From contig JAOAPG010000147.1 in assembly GCA_025462785.1 (NCBI GenBank), positions 1 through 6,768 on the forward strand: DNA of 6,768 bases. Reading direction: 5' to 3'. The DNA is from Acidobacteriaceae bacterium. GTDB lineage: Bacteria > Acidobacteriota > Terriglobia > Terriglobales > Acidobacteriaceae. Positions within the stretch are counted from its first letter, which is position 1, and each line of letters starts with the position of its first letter. The position numbers were made by a program, and so were the translations under genes. Of this stretch, positions 1 to 5,816 are shown in pieces. The notes below the pieces were generated by a model. The model searched no databases. It saw only the letters and a program-made list of their open reading frames with translations, and was not told the origin of the DNA.

Positions 1-156
1 AGTCTCGCAGTCGTCGATTTGCCACTGGGTATGTCGGGGTCTTCTGCTTCAGGAGATGCAGGCGGCCTTAGTCGTAGTTGACCTTAACTGATCGCCAAGC
101 TCCAGTTGAACAAAGAAGATCAAGCAAAAACATCAATGCGGAAAGGAAACAGAACA
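1..156. other. Leader region before the cupredoxin gene, possible tail of an upstream gene
   Basis: No complete gene is visible here. On the + strand, frame 1 is open from the window edge to a TGA at 79-81 and reads as a Gly/Ser/Ala-rich tail (ending DAGGLSRS). This could be the C-terminus of a gene starting outside the window, but 26 codons are too few to decide and I do not recognise the sequence. A TTGACC at 78-83 resembles a sigma-70 -35 box, but no credible -10 box lies 16-18 bases downstream, so I do not call a promoter. Confidence 0.2.
142..147 (+). promoter_or_regulatory. Ribosome binding site deciding the cupredoxin start
   Basis: AAAGGA lies 9 bases before the ATG at 157. The two other possible in-frame starts, TTG at 106 and ATG at 136, have no comparable purine-rich site at the right distance. 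Starting at 157 also places MRKNN directly before the hydrophobic segment, as expected of a signal peptide. Confidence 0.6.
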
Positions 157-516
157 ATGAGGAAGAACAATTTGTGGTTTGCAAGTTTGGCAGTACCGGT
201 AATTGTAGCGGTGCTGCTGCTGTTAGCGGGATCACCGAAGGTGAACGCGAATAATCAGCCGTCCGCGGCTAACGCGGAGGTGAAAATTGATAACTTCAGT
301 TTTGGGCCACAGACAGTCAAGGTACCAGTTGGAGCGACAGTGACTTGGACGAACCGTGATGACATCCCTCACACAGTAGTTAGTACAGACGGTGTGTTCA
401 AGTCTAAGGTGCGGGATACGGACGAAAAGTTCTCGTTCACGTTCACCAAGGCAGGAACTTATTCGTACTACTGTTCGGTCCATCCTAAGATGACGGGCCA
501 GATTATGGTGCAGTGA
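157..516 (+). CDS. Secreted or membrane-anchored cupredoxin (plastocyanin/amicyanin-like type 1 copper protein)
   Basis: A protein of 119 residues. Residues 1-32 form an N-terminal export signal: MRKNN, a hydrophobic core of about 18 residues, then AGSPKVNANN. A single cupredoxin domain follows (about 40-119). The four type 1 copper ligands are all visible: His72 in DIPHTVV, and Cys106, His109 and Met112 in YYCSVHPKMTG. The sequence ends at QIMVQ, so the domain is complete with no extra partner domain. Proteins of this size usually shuttle single electrons outside the cytoplasmic membrane; the partner is unknown. The gene ends 91 bases before the sigma factor gene, so co-transcription is possible but not shown. 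An in-frame TTG at 106 would add 17 polar residues before the signal and is less likely. Family assignment is secure; physiological role is inference. Confidence 0.92.
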   Translation: MRKNNLWFASLAVPVIVAVLLLLAGSPKVNANNQPSAANAEVKIDNFSFGPQTVKVPVGATVTWTNRDDIPHTVVSTDGVFKSKVRDTDEKFSFTFTKAGTYSYYCSVHPKMTGQIMVQ

Positions 517-607
517 GACTCGGAGTTCTAGATGGCATGGCAAGAGAAACGGATTTCCATTCCACATAGCAATCATTGCTTTTACGGACGGTTGCTCTCG
601 AAAGCGT

Positions 608-1408
608 GTGAATATGGTTGCAGACTCGGCACAATTCGAAGTGATGACGGTGTCAAGTGATGACCTGGATCTTGTCCATGCCAGCAAGGACGGGGATGTT
701 GCTGCTTTCGAGCAACTCGTGAAGCGATACGATCGCATACTTCTTCGAATTGCTCAAGGCATCACGCATAACAGGGAAGAATCCCAAGACGCGGTTCAAG
801 AAGCATTCTTGAAGGCATTCCAGAACCTGGGGCAATTCCGGGAGGATTCCCAATTCTCAACCTGGCTGATTCGCATCACTGTGAACCAGTCGCTGATGAA
901 ACTGCGGAAGCAACGCACAATAAGAGAGGACTCACTCGATGAGGATTTTGCGGCGGATGGACAAGTGCTCCCCATCGAAGTCATTGATTGGGCTCCTAAT
1001 CCTGAACAGCTCTACTGGGCGTCTGAACTGCGAGACATTTTAGCTAAGACCTTCAACGAGCTGCGGCCGATCTTGCGAGCAGTTTTCGTGCTACGAGATA
1101 TCGAGGGCCTCTCCACTAAATGGACTGCAGAGGCTCTGAATTTGAGCCATTCCGCTGTAAAGGCACGGCTATGGCGAGCTCGTTTGCAACTTCGCGAACG
1201 GCTGAACATGTATTTCAGCAAGCAAACGGGGTCTGCGCGGGCGCAGGCAGTTCCTCTACATAGGAGTACAGGTCGGATTCTCGGCCTTGTTGCCGAGTGT
1301 TTGAATCATTCGACGTCTCAGACATATTTGATTAGTGTTGCCGAATCCCACACATGCATCGCGCACAACATCGGGAATGAGCATGGCGAGTGTGAACCCG
1401 ATGCATGA
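608..1408 (+). CDS. ECF-type RNA polymerase sigma factor with unusual C-terminal tail
   Basis: A protein of 266 residues from a GTG start; ATG at 614 or 644 are alternatives, and no strong ribosome binding site decides. Sigma region 2 covers about residues 24-100, with the core DAVQEAFLKAFQNLGQF and STWLIRITVN (-10 recognition and core RNA polymerase binding). Region 4 covers about 140-198, with the helix-turn-helix around STKWTAEALNLSHSAVKARL followed by WRARLQLRERL (-35 recognition). Region 3 is absent, as in the ECF class. Most ECF factors end just after this helix, near residue 205. Here the frame continues for about 60 residues with His and Cys (C231, H234, H248, C250, H253, H259, C262) and no motif I recognise. 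No anti-sigma gene is adjacent. The factor may act on nearby genes, but I could not identify a convincing ECF promoter pair. Confidence 0.9.
   Translation: MNMVADSAQFEVMTVSSDDLDLVHASKDGDVAAFEQLVKRYDRILLRIAQGITHNREESQDAVQEAFLKAFQNLGQFREDSQFSTWLIRITVNQSLMKLRKQRTIREDSLDEDFAADGQVLPIEVIDWAPNPEQLYWASELRDILAKTFNELRPILRAVFVLRDIEGLSTKWTAEALNLSHSAVKARLWRARLQLRERLNMYFSKQTGSARAQAVPLHRSTGRILGLVAECLNHSTSQTYLISVAESHTCIAHNIGNEHGECEPDA
1353..1407. repeat. Inverted repeat spanning the end of the sigma factor gene
   Basis: CATGCATCG at 1353-1361 is the exact reverse complement of CGATGCATG at 1399-1407, with 37 bases between. A second pair, ATCGGG (1370-1375) and CCCGAT (1397-1402), uses part of the same right arm, so the two stems exclude each other. 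The right arm overlaps the TGA stop. The central ATGCAT is self-palindromic, which lowers the significance. No T-tract follows, so this is not a typical intrinsic terminator. Confidence 0.35.
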
Positions 1409-1753
1409 TTCAGCCTGACATGTACAACGCAGTACTCTCCGCTATACGCCGCACGACAACTTCCAGTCCTGTTTCGACTTCGCGTTCATAAACCACCTCA
1501 AAAACACTTAACAATCTAATGACATCCAGCCCGCATCTCGGCCTGCTCCCCAGTGTCTAACCTACATACGTTGTGAAAGCAGTTGATAAACGAGGCTGAG
1601 GACATCCTTGTGGAAGAAGCGTGCCGGCCCTGGATCAATCACGAATAAATCACAACGTAAGATAAGAAAAATTAGCAGGCAACTGATCGCTTCGCGGTGG
1701 AAAAGGATAGCCGGCTCAAAGTCACAAATCACGAAAGTAAAAGGGGAGGCAAC
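1409..1753. other. Intergenic region without a supported gene
   Basis: This stretch of 345 bases holds no ORF that I would call a gene. A short frame at 1608-1790 is rich in Lys/Arg/Ser, resembles no family, and overlaps the next gene out of frame. I looked for sigma-70 and ECF promoter pairs, riboswitch-like conserved cores and strong hairpins and found none that are convincing. The last 60 bases are A-rich and lead into the ribosome binding site at 1743-1749. The promoter of the following gene is presumably somewhere in this region. Confidence 0.6.
1743..1749 (+). promoter_or_regulatory. Strong ribosome binding site before a TTG start
   Basis: GGGGAGG lies 4 bases before TTG at 1754. This supports TTG over the upstream in-frame GTG at 1697, because translation from TTG opens directly with a signal peptide (MEKVFLLFALLMTSAIPSG), whereas the GTG start would place 19 polar residues before it. 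Confidence 0.65.
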
Positions 1754-2746
1754 TTGGAAAAAGTATTTTTGTTATTCGCGCTACTCATGACATCGGCGAT
1801 TCCTTCAGGGCTATGGGCCCAGCAGGCCGGCTATTCCGAGACCAACCTGGTCTCCAATACTGCAGGAGTAGCCAAAACTACAGATCCTCAACTATTGAAC
1901 CCGTGGGGAATTTCTTTTGTCCCCGGGCAAGACTTTTGGATCGCCAACAATAACAGCGGAACCTCGACACTCTACGACAACCTGGGCAACAAGGATACTG
2001 GTCTCGTAGTGACCATGCCCGGCGCCACAAGCAATCCTAACGGTAACTGCAGTCCTGGTTGCCCGACTGGCACCGTTGCGAACAGCAGTGGCAGCTCCTT
2101 CGGCGGCGGACAATTCATTTTTGATACCGAAGATGGGCTCATCGCAAGCTGGACTGGCGCAAGCAACACAGCAACGGTAGCCTTGGATAATTCCGCTACC
2201 AGTGTCTTCTCCAGCGTTCTGCCTGCGGCCGCGGTGGGCAGCCCAGACTTCACTTTGAGTCTTTCGGCCCAAAGCATCACCGTCATGTCAGGAGCTTCGG
2301 CCAACCTAATGATTGGCGCCAGCGCGGTAGGGGGATTCAATGGCCAGATAACGCTTTCCTGCACTTCGCCCGCTGGTTTGACCTGTGCTTTGAGCCCAAC
2401 GACAATCACTCCCGGATCGAGCGCGGCGTCTTCCACATTGACCGTCTCTGCAGCCGCAACCCCGCCAGTTCAGGGCTATGGCTTGATTGGGGTCGGCTCC
2501 CTGCTCCCCGGGCTAGGCCTGTTCGGAACCTTGCTTAAAAAGCGCAGACGGAAGCCGCTTTCGCGGAAGAGCATTGTATCGATGAGCGCACTGGGATTGC
2601 TGCTTCTCATTTCGATGGTTGCTCTAGGTTGCGGCGGTGGTAGCACTGCAAAAGGCCAAACGCCCGCATCTCAGACTACCGTTATGGTAACGGGTACATC
2701 CGGGACTCTAAGCCATACCTCGCCCGTAACGATCACCGTCAACTAA
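1754..2746 (+). CDS. Chimeric secreted protein: partial TIGR03118 domain, Ig-like domain, hydrophobic C-terminus
   Basis: A protein of 330 residues from TTG. Residues 1-22 are a signal peptide, with cleavage likely after LWA. Residues 26-148 match the start of the TIGR03118 family as I recall it: YSETNLVSNTAGVA, TTDPQLLNPWGISF, FWIANNNSGTSTLYD, FIFDTEDGLIASWTG and TATVALDNSA. The remaining, larger part of that beta-propeller-like family should follow but is missing. From about residue 164 (SPDFTLSLSAQSITV) the sequence is an Ig-like module typical of large acidobacterial surface proteins (GGFNGQITLSC, GLTCALSPTTITPG), ending near 233. The C-terminus has a Gly/Leu-rich segment (241-260), KKRRRK (262-267), a hydrophobic helix (277-293), GCGGGS, and a tail of beta-strand character. 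It is probably cell-surface associated; the function is unknown. The truncated propeller may not fold as in full-length relatives. Confidence 0.8.
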   Translation: MEKVFLLFALLMTSAIPSGLWAQQAGYSETNLVSNTAGVAKTTDPQLLNPWGISFVPGQDFWIANNNSGTSTLYDNLGNKDTGLVVTMPGATSNPNGNCSPGCPTGTVANSSGSSFGGGQFIFDTEDGLIASWTGASNTATVALDNSATSVFSSVLPAAAVGSPDFTLSLSAQSITVMSGASANLMIGASAVGGFNGQITLSCTSPAGLTCALSPTTITPGSSAASSTLTVSAAATPPVQGYGLIGVGSLLPGLGLFGTLLKKRRRKPLSRKSIVSMSALGLLLLISMVALGCGGGSTAKGQTPASQTTVMVTGTSGTLSHTSPVTITVN

Positions 2747-2756
2747 CTCTCCCACA

Positions 2757-2796
2757 GCCATGGCAAGAGCGCACTCCGGTGGGTTCTTGCCATGGT
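2757..2796 (+). terminator. Strong hairpin after the chimeric surface protein gene
   Basis: CCATGGCAAGA (2758-2768) pairs perfectly with TCTTGCCATGG (2785-2795). Pairing can continue inward (G2769-T2784, C2770-G2783, then C2772-G2781 to C2774-G2779 after one mismatch) around a TCCG loop. It begins 11 bases after the TAA stop. No run of T follows, only TCCTTCC, so this is a terminator-like or 3'-end-protecting hairpin and not a classic intrinsic terminator. Confidence 0.6.
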
Positions 2797-2948
2797 CCTT
2801 CCTAAGGCAGCCACTACATATACAAGTAAGTGAACCGAACCAGCGCGACGACGGGCCTGCCCGCTTCATTGCAGATTTTTAATTTCTCAGATCTGTGGAA
2901 TAAATCGCAGTCCTACTCGTTATCCATGTCGAGAGAGGGATGATCCAG

Positions 2949-3671
2949 ATGATTGGTTATCAAAGCTCGCTGTTAAGTCGAACAGAAGTTGCCGAGGGCA
3001 CAATGGCATTTCAGTTTGAAAAACCAAAGGACTTCGCATTCAACGCCGGGCAATACATTGAGCTGACTCTACCGGGTTCCCAGGCTGCACCGTCTGACGG
3101 ACTGACTCATACCTTCTCAATCGCAAACTCCCCGCTAGACGAAGAGCTTATAGTCACGACCCGCATGCGAAAGAGCGTTTTTAAGCAGGCTATGTCCGTC
3201 CTGCCAATCGGTACCCAGGCCAGGATTGAAGGCCCGATGGGCTCCTTCAACCTCCATAACAACACGGCTAGGCCAGCTGTCTTCCTCGCCGGCGGGATCG
3301 GGATCGCGCCATTCCTGAGCATGCTCTCTTACGCAACAGAGGAGAAGCTTCGCCATCCTATCGTTCTGTTCTATGCAAACCGCTATCTGGAGGATGCCGC
3401 GTTCATGGATGCGCTCTGGAACTTAGAGCGTGCAAATCCAAGGTTCCGCTTTGTTCCGATCCTCACGCGCACAGATAAGAATTACCGAGGTTGGAAGGGG
3501 AAGACCGGACACATCAGCTCGGAAATGCTTCTTACACGCGTGGGAATCTTGCGAGGCCCGATCTATTACATAGCCGGGCCGCCAACGATGGTCGCGGCAA
3601 CACGCCGGATGCTCGGTGAGGTGGGCATAGATGAAGACGATATTCGGACGGAAGAGTTTGCCGGCTATTGA
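2949..3671 (+). CDS. FNR-type FAD/NAD(P)-dependent oxidoreductase
   Basis: A protein of 240 residues, numbered from ATG 2949. The first ATG (2940) abuts the purine-rich GAGAGAGGG directly, while ATG 2949 has GAGG 10 bases upstream, so 2949 is preferred; the difference is three residues. The N-terminal half is the FAD-binding barrel, with AGQYIELTLPG and HTFSIANSP at the position of the flavin-binding R-x-[YF]-[ST] motif (here His54 in place of Arg). The C-terminal half is the NAD(P)-binding Rossmann domain: LAGGIGIAPF (114-123), IVLFYANR, IYYIAGPPTMV, and the C-terminal EEFAGY that stacks near the flavin in this family. There is no iron-sulfur domain and no signal peptide, so it is cytosolic and needs a separate electron acceptor or donor. 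The membrane protein 32 bases downstream is the obvious candidate. Substrate unknown. Confidence 0.9.
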   Translation: MIGYQSSLLSRTEVAEGTMAFQFEKPKDFAFNAGQYIELTLPGSQAAPSDGLTHTFSIANSPLDEELIVTTRMRKSVFKQAMSVLPIGTQARIEGPMGSFNLHNNTARPAVFLAGGIGIAPFLSMLSYATEEKLRHPIVLFYANRYLEDAAFMDALWNLERANPRFRFVPILTRTDKNYRGWKGKTGHISSEMLLTRVGILRGPIYYIAGPPTMVAATRRMLGEVGIDEDDIRTEEFAGY

Positions 3672-3703
3672 GAATCACAATCTGTGGGTGGAGTGGATGA
3701 TTA

Positions 3704-4180
3704 GTGGTGTTGTCTTTCTTTCCGACAAAGGGTTTTCTGGGCACCGACGCTACCTTTGGGGCAGATCTCAACCTCGTCGTGCAGCTCATCATGGGAACAG
3801 CCTTAATCGCGGGTGCTCGTCTCGCGAAACAAAAACGCTACCGAGCTCACGGTGTCTGCCAAACGACGGTGCTGCTTCTCAACTTGCTGATGATCGCGCT
3901 GGTGATGGGGCCATCGTTCCACCAACAAGTGAAGCCAGCGCTGTCTAAGGTTCTTCATAAGTGGTACTACGAGGCGGCGACAATTCACGCGGTTCTAGGG
4001 ATGACGGCTGAGCTCCTCGGCCTCTATATCGTCATCGTAGCGGGCACGAACGTTCTTCCAGGGTGGCTGCGGTTCAAAGACTGGACGTGGTGGATGCGCA
4101 CCGAGCTGGTGCTTTGGATGATTGTTTTGCTCAGTGGTGTGGGAACGTACTGCGCATGGTATCTGGCACCATTCCGCTAA
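3704..4180 (+). CDS. Four-helix membrane protein, possibly DUF420/cytochrome b-like
   Basis: A protein of 158 residues from GTG 3704; an in-frame TGA lies just upstream, GTG 3707 is an alternative, and GGAG at 3690-3693 is 10 bases before the chosen start. Four hydrophobic helices are predicted at about 22-40, 53-70, 93-114 and 134-155. Histidines lie at helix edges or ends (H49, H73, H85, H95), which would suit heme b binding, and aromatic-rich loops (KWYYEAATIH, FKDWTWWMR) sit at the interfaces. The helix count and length resemble DUF420 proteins, a family that includes a Bacillus cytochrome caa3 assembly factor, or small b-type cytochromes. I cannot choose between them from sequence alone. 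The gene follows the flavoprotein gene by 32 bases and is probably in the same operon, suggesting a membrane partner for that enzyme. Confidence 0.75.
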   Translation: MVLSFFPTKGFLGTDATFGADLNLVVQLIMGTALIAGARLAKQKRYRAHGVCQTTVLLLNLLMIALVMGPSFHQQVKPALSKVLHKWYYEAATIHAVLGMTAELLGLYIVIVAGTNVLPGWLRFKDWTWWMRTELVLWMIVLLSGVGTYCAWYLAPFR

Positions 4181-4184
4181 GTAC

Positions 4185-4198
4185 TGCGCCCTTGCGCA
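4185..4198 (+). terminator. Small hairpin after the membrane protein gene, weak terminator candidate
   Basis: TGCGC (4185-4189) and GCGCA (4194-4198) form a 5-bp GC-rich stem with a CCTT loop, 4 bases after the TAA stop. Only TTTG follows. The stem is short and would terminate poorly alone. GTACTGCGC occurs twice, at 4147-4155 and 4181-4189. Confidence 0.3.
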
Positions 4199-4303
4199 TT
4201 TGTCATGAGAAATATTTTTGGAATTAAGGAATATCGCTCCACTGACGCAGTTTCATACAGTGCGGGACAAACTTTAAAGCAAGACGAAACTGGAGCATAA
4301 ACC

Positions 4304-5497
4304 ATGAAGGAACAGAATTCCCCATCTGCTGTGGTATCCGAGGCGACCTCATCTGAAACAAACAACTCTTCAACGGAAGAAATCGTTCAACGTCATTGGG
4401 AAGGTGTGGTCAAGAGACGTTCATTTCTCAAGGGGCTTGGGATTGCCAGCGCAGCGCTATCGGCGGGCGCGCTATTGGCGACCGAGGCCAACGCTCAGTC
4501 TAAGCCGAGCACGGGCAAGCTTTCCAAAGGCGACGCTGAGCTCCTCCGTTTCGCGGCGGCAGTAGAACTCATAGAGGCCGATCTGTGGCAACAATATAAC
4601 GAACTCGGAGGAGTCCAAGGAGGCAATCCCGCCTACATAGCCGCGCTCAGTAACCTTGACGGTGACATGCCGCAATACGTCGCTGACAACACCGACGATG
4701 AATTGAGCCATGCGGCTTTCCTAAATGCGTACTTGATCGCCAAAGGGGAAGCGCCAGTAGATCTGGATGCCTTCCGCACTTTGCCCAGCAGTCAAGCAAT
4801 GGGCGCCAAGAATGTCGGAAGGCTGACCAACCTGCTGAAGCTCAACGTCGACCTTAGTTGGTATACACGGTACCGCAGCGCAAAGAACACTGATTTCGGG
4901 GTGAAGTTCAAGGGACCTTTTACAATTGCGAACCAACCCGCCATACCACTAAATGACAACGATACACCTCCCAATCAAACACAACCTGTTCCGCCTGCGA
5001 CGCCGCAAGAAGCTCGCATGCAAGCGATTGCAAACACCGCGGGATTTCACTTTGCATTTATCGAGCAGGGTGGGGCAAGCCTCTATCCTACGCTGGCCTT
5101 CAAAGCGACCGACCCTGAAGTCCTGCGAATTCTGGTGAGCATTGGTGGAGTGGAGATCGACCACTTCGGGCTTTGGCATGACAAGGCGGGCAATGCGGTG
5201 GCACAGCCGTTGGCCGGTGTGACTGATCCAGAAACTGGTCTGACATTCCCGGATCTCAATGCGCGCAACTCAGAGCTCGATCAGACAAACCTGATCCTGC
5301 CTGAGCCGTGCGAATTTATCAGCAAGAGTCTGCCTCCGTGCTCCGTAATCCGACCAACCTCGACCCACAACGGAGGAGCAGTCGCCACTGTCAAGGCCTT
5401 TACGGATGACCTCTTGTTCCTTGGACAATCGCCAGCGTTCTTTAGCGTAGTTAACCGGCTCGCTATCGAGGCTGATTCGGTACGACGGGGCTTTTGA
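4304..5497 (+). CDS. Tat-exported ferritin-like di-iron protein
   Basis: A protein of 397 residues; the ATG has GGAG at 4292-4295, 8 bases upstream. A long polar N-terminus precedes a clear twin-arginine signal, KRRSFLKGLG (Arg38-Arg39), an Ala-rich hydrophobic stretch and a likely cleavage after ANA (62-64). Export in folded form with bound metal is therefore expected. The ferritin-like bundle shows the full ligand pattern: Glu88 or Glu91 in helix 1 (AAAVELIEADLW), Glu133 and His136 in helix 2 (DDELSHAAFL), Glu254 in helix 3 (FHFAFIEQGGASLY), Glu284 and His287 in helix 4 (GGVEIDHFGLW). About 110 residues separate helices 2 and 3, and another 110 follow helix 4 (with Cys336 and Cys346), so this is much larger than a storage ferritin. 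Whether it stores iron, detoxifies peroxide or oxidises a substrate is not shown. Two Tat component genes lie downstream, beyond a terminator. Confidence 0.88.
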   Translation: MKEQNSPSAVVSEATSSETNNSSTEEIVQRHWEGVVKRRSFLKGLGIASAALSAGALLATEANAQSKPSTGKLSKGDAELLRFAAAVELIEADLWQQYNELGGVQGGNPAYIAALSNLDGDMPQYVADNTDDELSHAAFLNAYLIAKGEAPVDLDAFRTLPSSQAMGAKNVGRLTNLLKLNVDLSWYTRYRSAKNTDFGVKFKGPFTIANQPAIPLNDNDTPPNQTQPVPPATPQEARMQAIANTAGFHFAFIEQGGASLYPTLAFKATDPEVLRILVSIGGVEIDHFGLWHDKAGNAVAQPLAGVTDPETGLTFPDLNARNSELDQTNLILPEPCEFISKSLPPCSVIRPTSTHNGGAVATVKAFTDDLLFLGQSPAFFSVVNRLAIEADSVRRGF

Positions 5498-5522
5498 TTC
5501 TCGCAAGCTCTCCTGCTGCTCG

Positions 5523-5565
5523 GCAGGCGCTGTATCAGGAAACCGGTTACCGCGCCTGCATTTTT
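5523..5565 (+). terminator. Intrinsic terminator between the ferritin-like gene and tatA
   Basis: GCAGGCGC (5523-5530) pairs perfectly with GCGCCTGC (5552-5559), followed by ATTTTT (5560-5565). The 21-base loop contains the palindrome AACCGGTT (5541-5548). The hairpin begins 25 bases after the TGA stop. A competing stem, CCTGC (5512-5516) with GCAGG (5523-5527), would sequester part of the left arm, which could modulate termination; that is inference. Confidence 0.75.
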
Positions 5566-5594
5566 ACTAACGCCGTTTTAAGTTTCACGTGATC

Positions 5595-5601
5595 TAAGGA
5601 G
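5595..5601 (+). promoter_or_regulatory. Ribosome binding site of tatA
   Basis: TAAGGAG lies 5 bases before the ATG at 5607. It is the best Shine-Dalgarno match in the window and fixes the tatA start. Confidence 0.7.
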
Positions 5602-5606
5602 CCCGT

Positions 5607-5813
5607 ATGTTTGAAGGACTGTTTCAACCGACGCATCTACTGGTGATTTTCGGAATTGCGCTGCTCGTGTTCGGCCCCAAAAAGCTTCCAGAGCTGGGCA
5701 AAGGGATCGGGGATGGTATTCGCGGCTTCAAGTCGGCTATGAAAGCTGAGGAAGAGAAGCCCACCAGCACAACGAACACCATTGCCAGCGATCGAAGCCT
5801 AATCGAGGGGTGA
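5607..5813 (+). CDS. tatA: Sec-independent protein translocase subunit TatA/TatE
   Basis: A protein of 68 residues, within the usual TatA range. A short transmembrane helix (about 9-22, LLVIFGIALLVF) is followed by the hinge FGPKKLPELGKGIG and an amphipathic helix to about residue 45 (GIRGFKSAMKAEE), then a polar tail. FGPKKLPELGK is the family signature. TatA oligomers form the passage for folded, twin-arginine substrates across the cytoplasmic membrane, after TatBC recognises the signal. The polar position near the helix N-terminus is occupied by Thr9-His10. The gene is separated from the upstream Tat substrate gene by a terminator and is followed after 3 bases by a tatB-like gene, so the two are certainly co-transcribed in layout. 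Confidence 0.93.
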   Translation: MFEGLFQPTHLLVIFGIALLVFGPKKLPELGKGIGDGIRGFKSAMKAEEEKPTSTTNTIASDRSLIEG

Positions 5814-5816
5814 ATC

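Noticed and set aside
78..105. TTGACC as a -35 promoter box upstream of the cupredoxin gene
   Set aside because: No sequence close to TATAAT lies at a suitable distance downstream.
536..546. CATGGCAAGAG occurs at 536-546 and again at 2759-2769 within the hairpin
   Set aside because: A few identical 11-base pairs are expected by chance in a window this long, and the first copy is not part of a hairpin.
568..583. AGCAA/TTGCT mini-hairpin followed by TTT between the cupredoxin and sigma genes
   Set aside because: The stem has only 5 bp with a 3-base loop and low GC, too weak to call a terminator.
232..738. Long minus-strand ORF opposite the cupredoxin gene and the start of the sigma gene
   Set aside because: It lies antisense to two well-supported genes, contains no recognisable domain, and its composition (rich in Arg, Ser, Cys and His) is that of a shadow frame.
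1972..2436. Minus-strand ORFs opposite the chimeric surface protein gene
   Set aside because: The + strand frame has a signal peptide and recognisable domains. The antisense frames show no family features.
2852..2863. Small inverted repeat CGGGC-CT-GCCCG upstream of the flavoprotein gene
   Set aside because: The loop of two bases makes a hairpin unlikely, and nothing links it to a known operator.
4147..4189. Direct repeat GTACTGCGC at 4147-4155 and 4181-4189
   Set aside because: Only two copies of 9 bases, one inside coding sequence and the other forming part of a small hairpin. No sign of a mobile element or array.
4200..4234. TTGTCA with AT-rich sequence and the GGAAT repeat as a promoter or operator for the ferritin-like gene
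   Set aside because: The spacing to any -10-like hexamer is wrong or the match is poor. The AT-rich stretch may hold the promoter, but I cannot point to defined boxes, and it does not match a Fur box.
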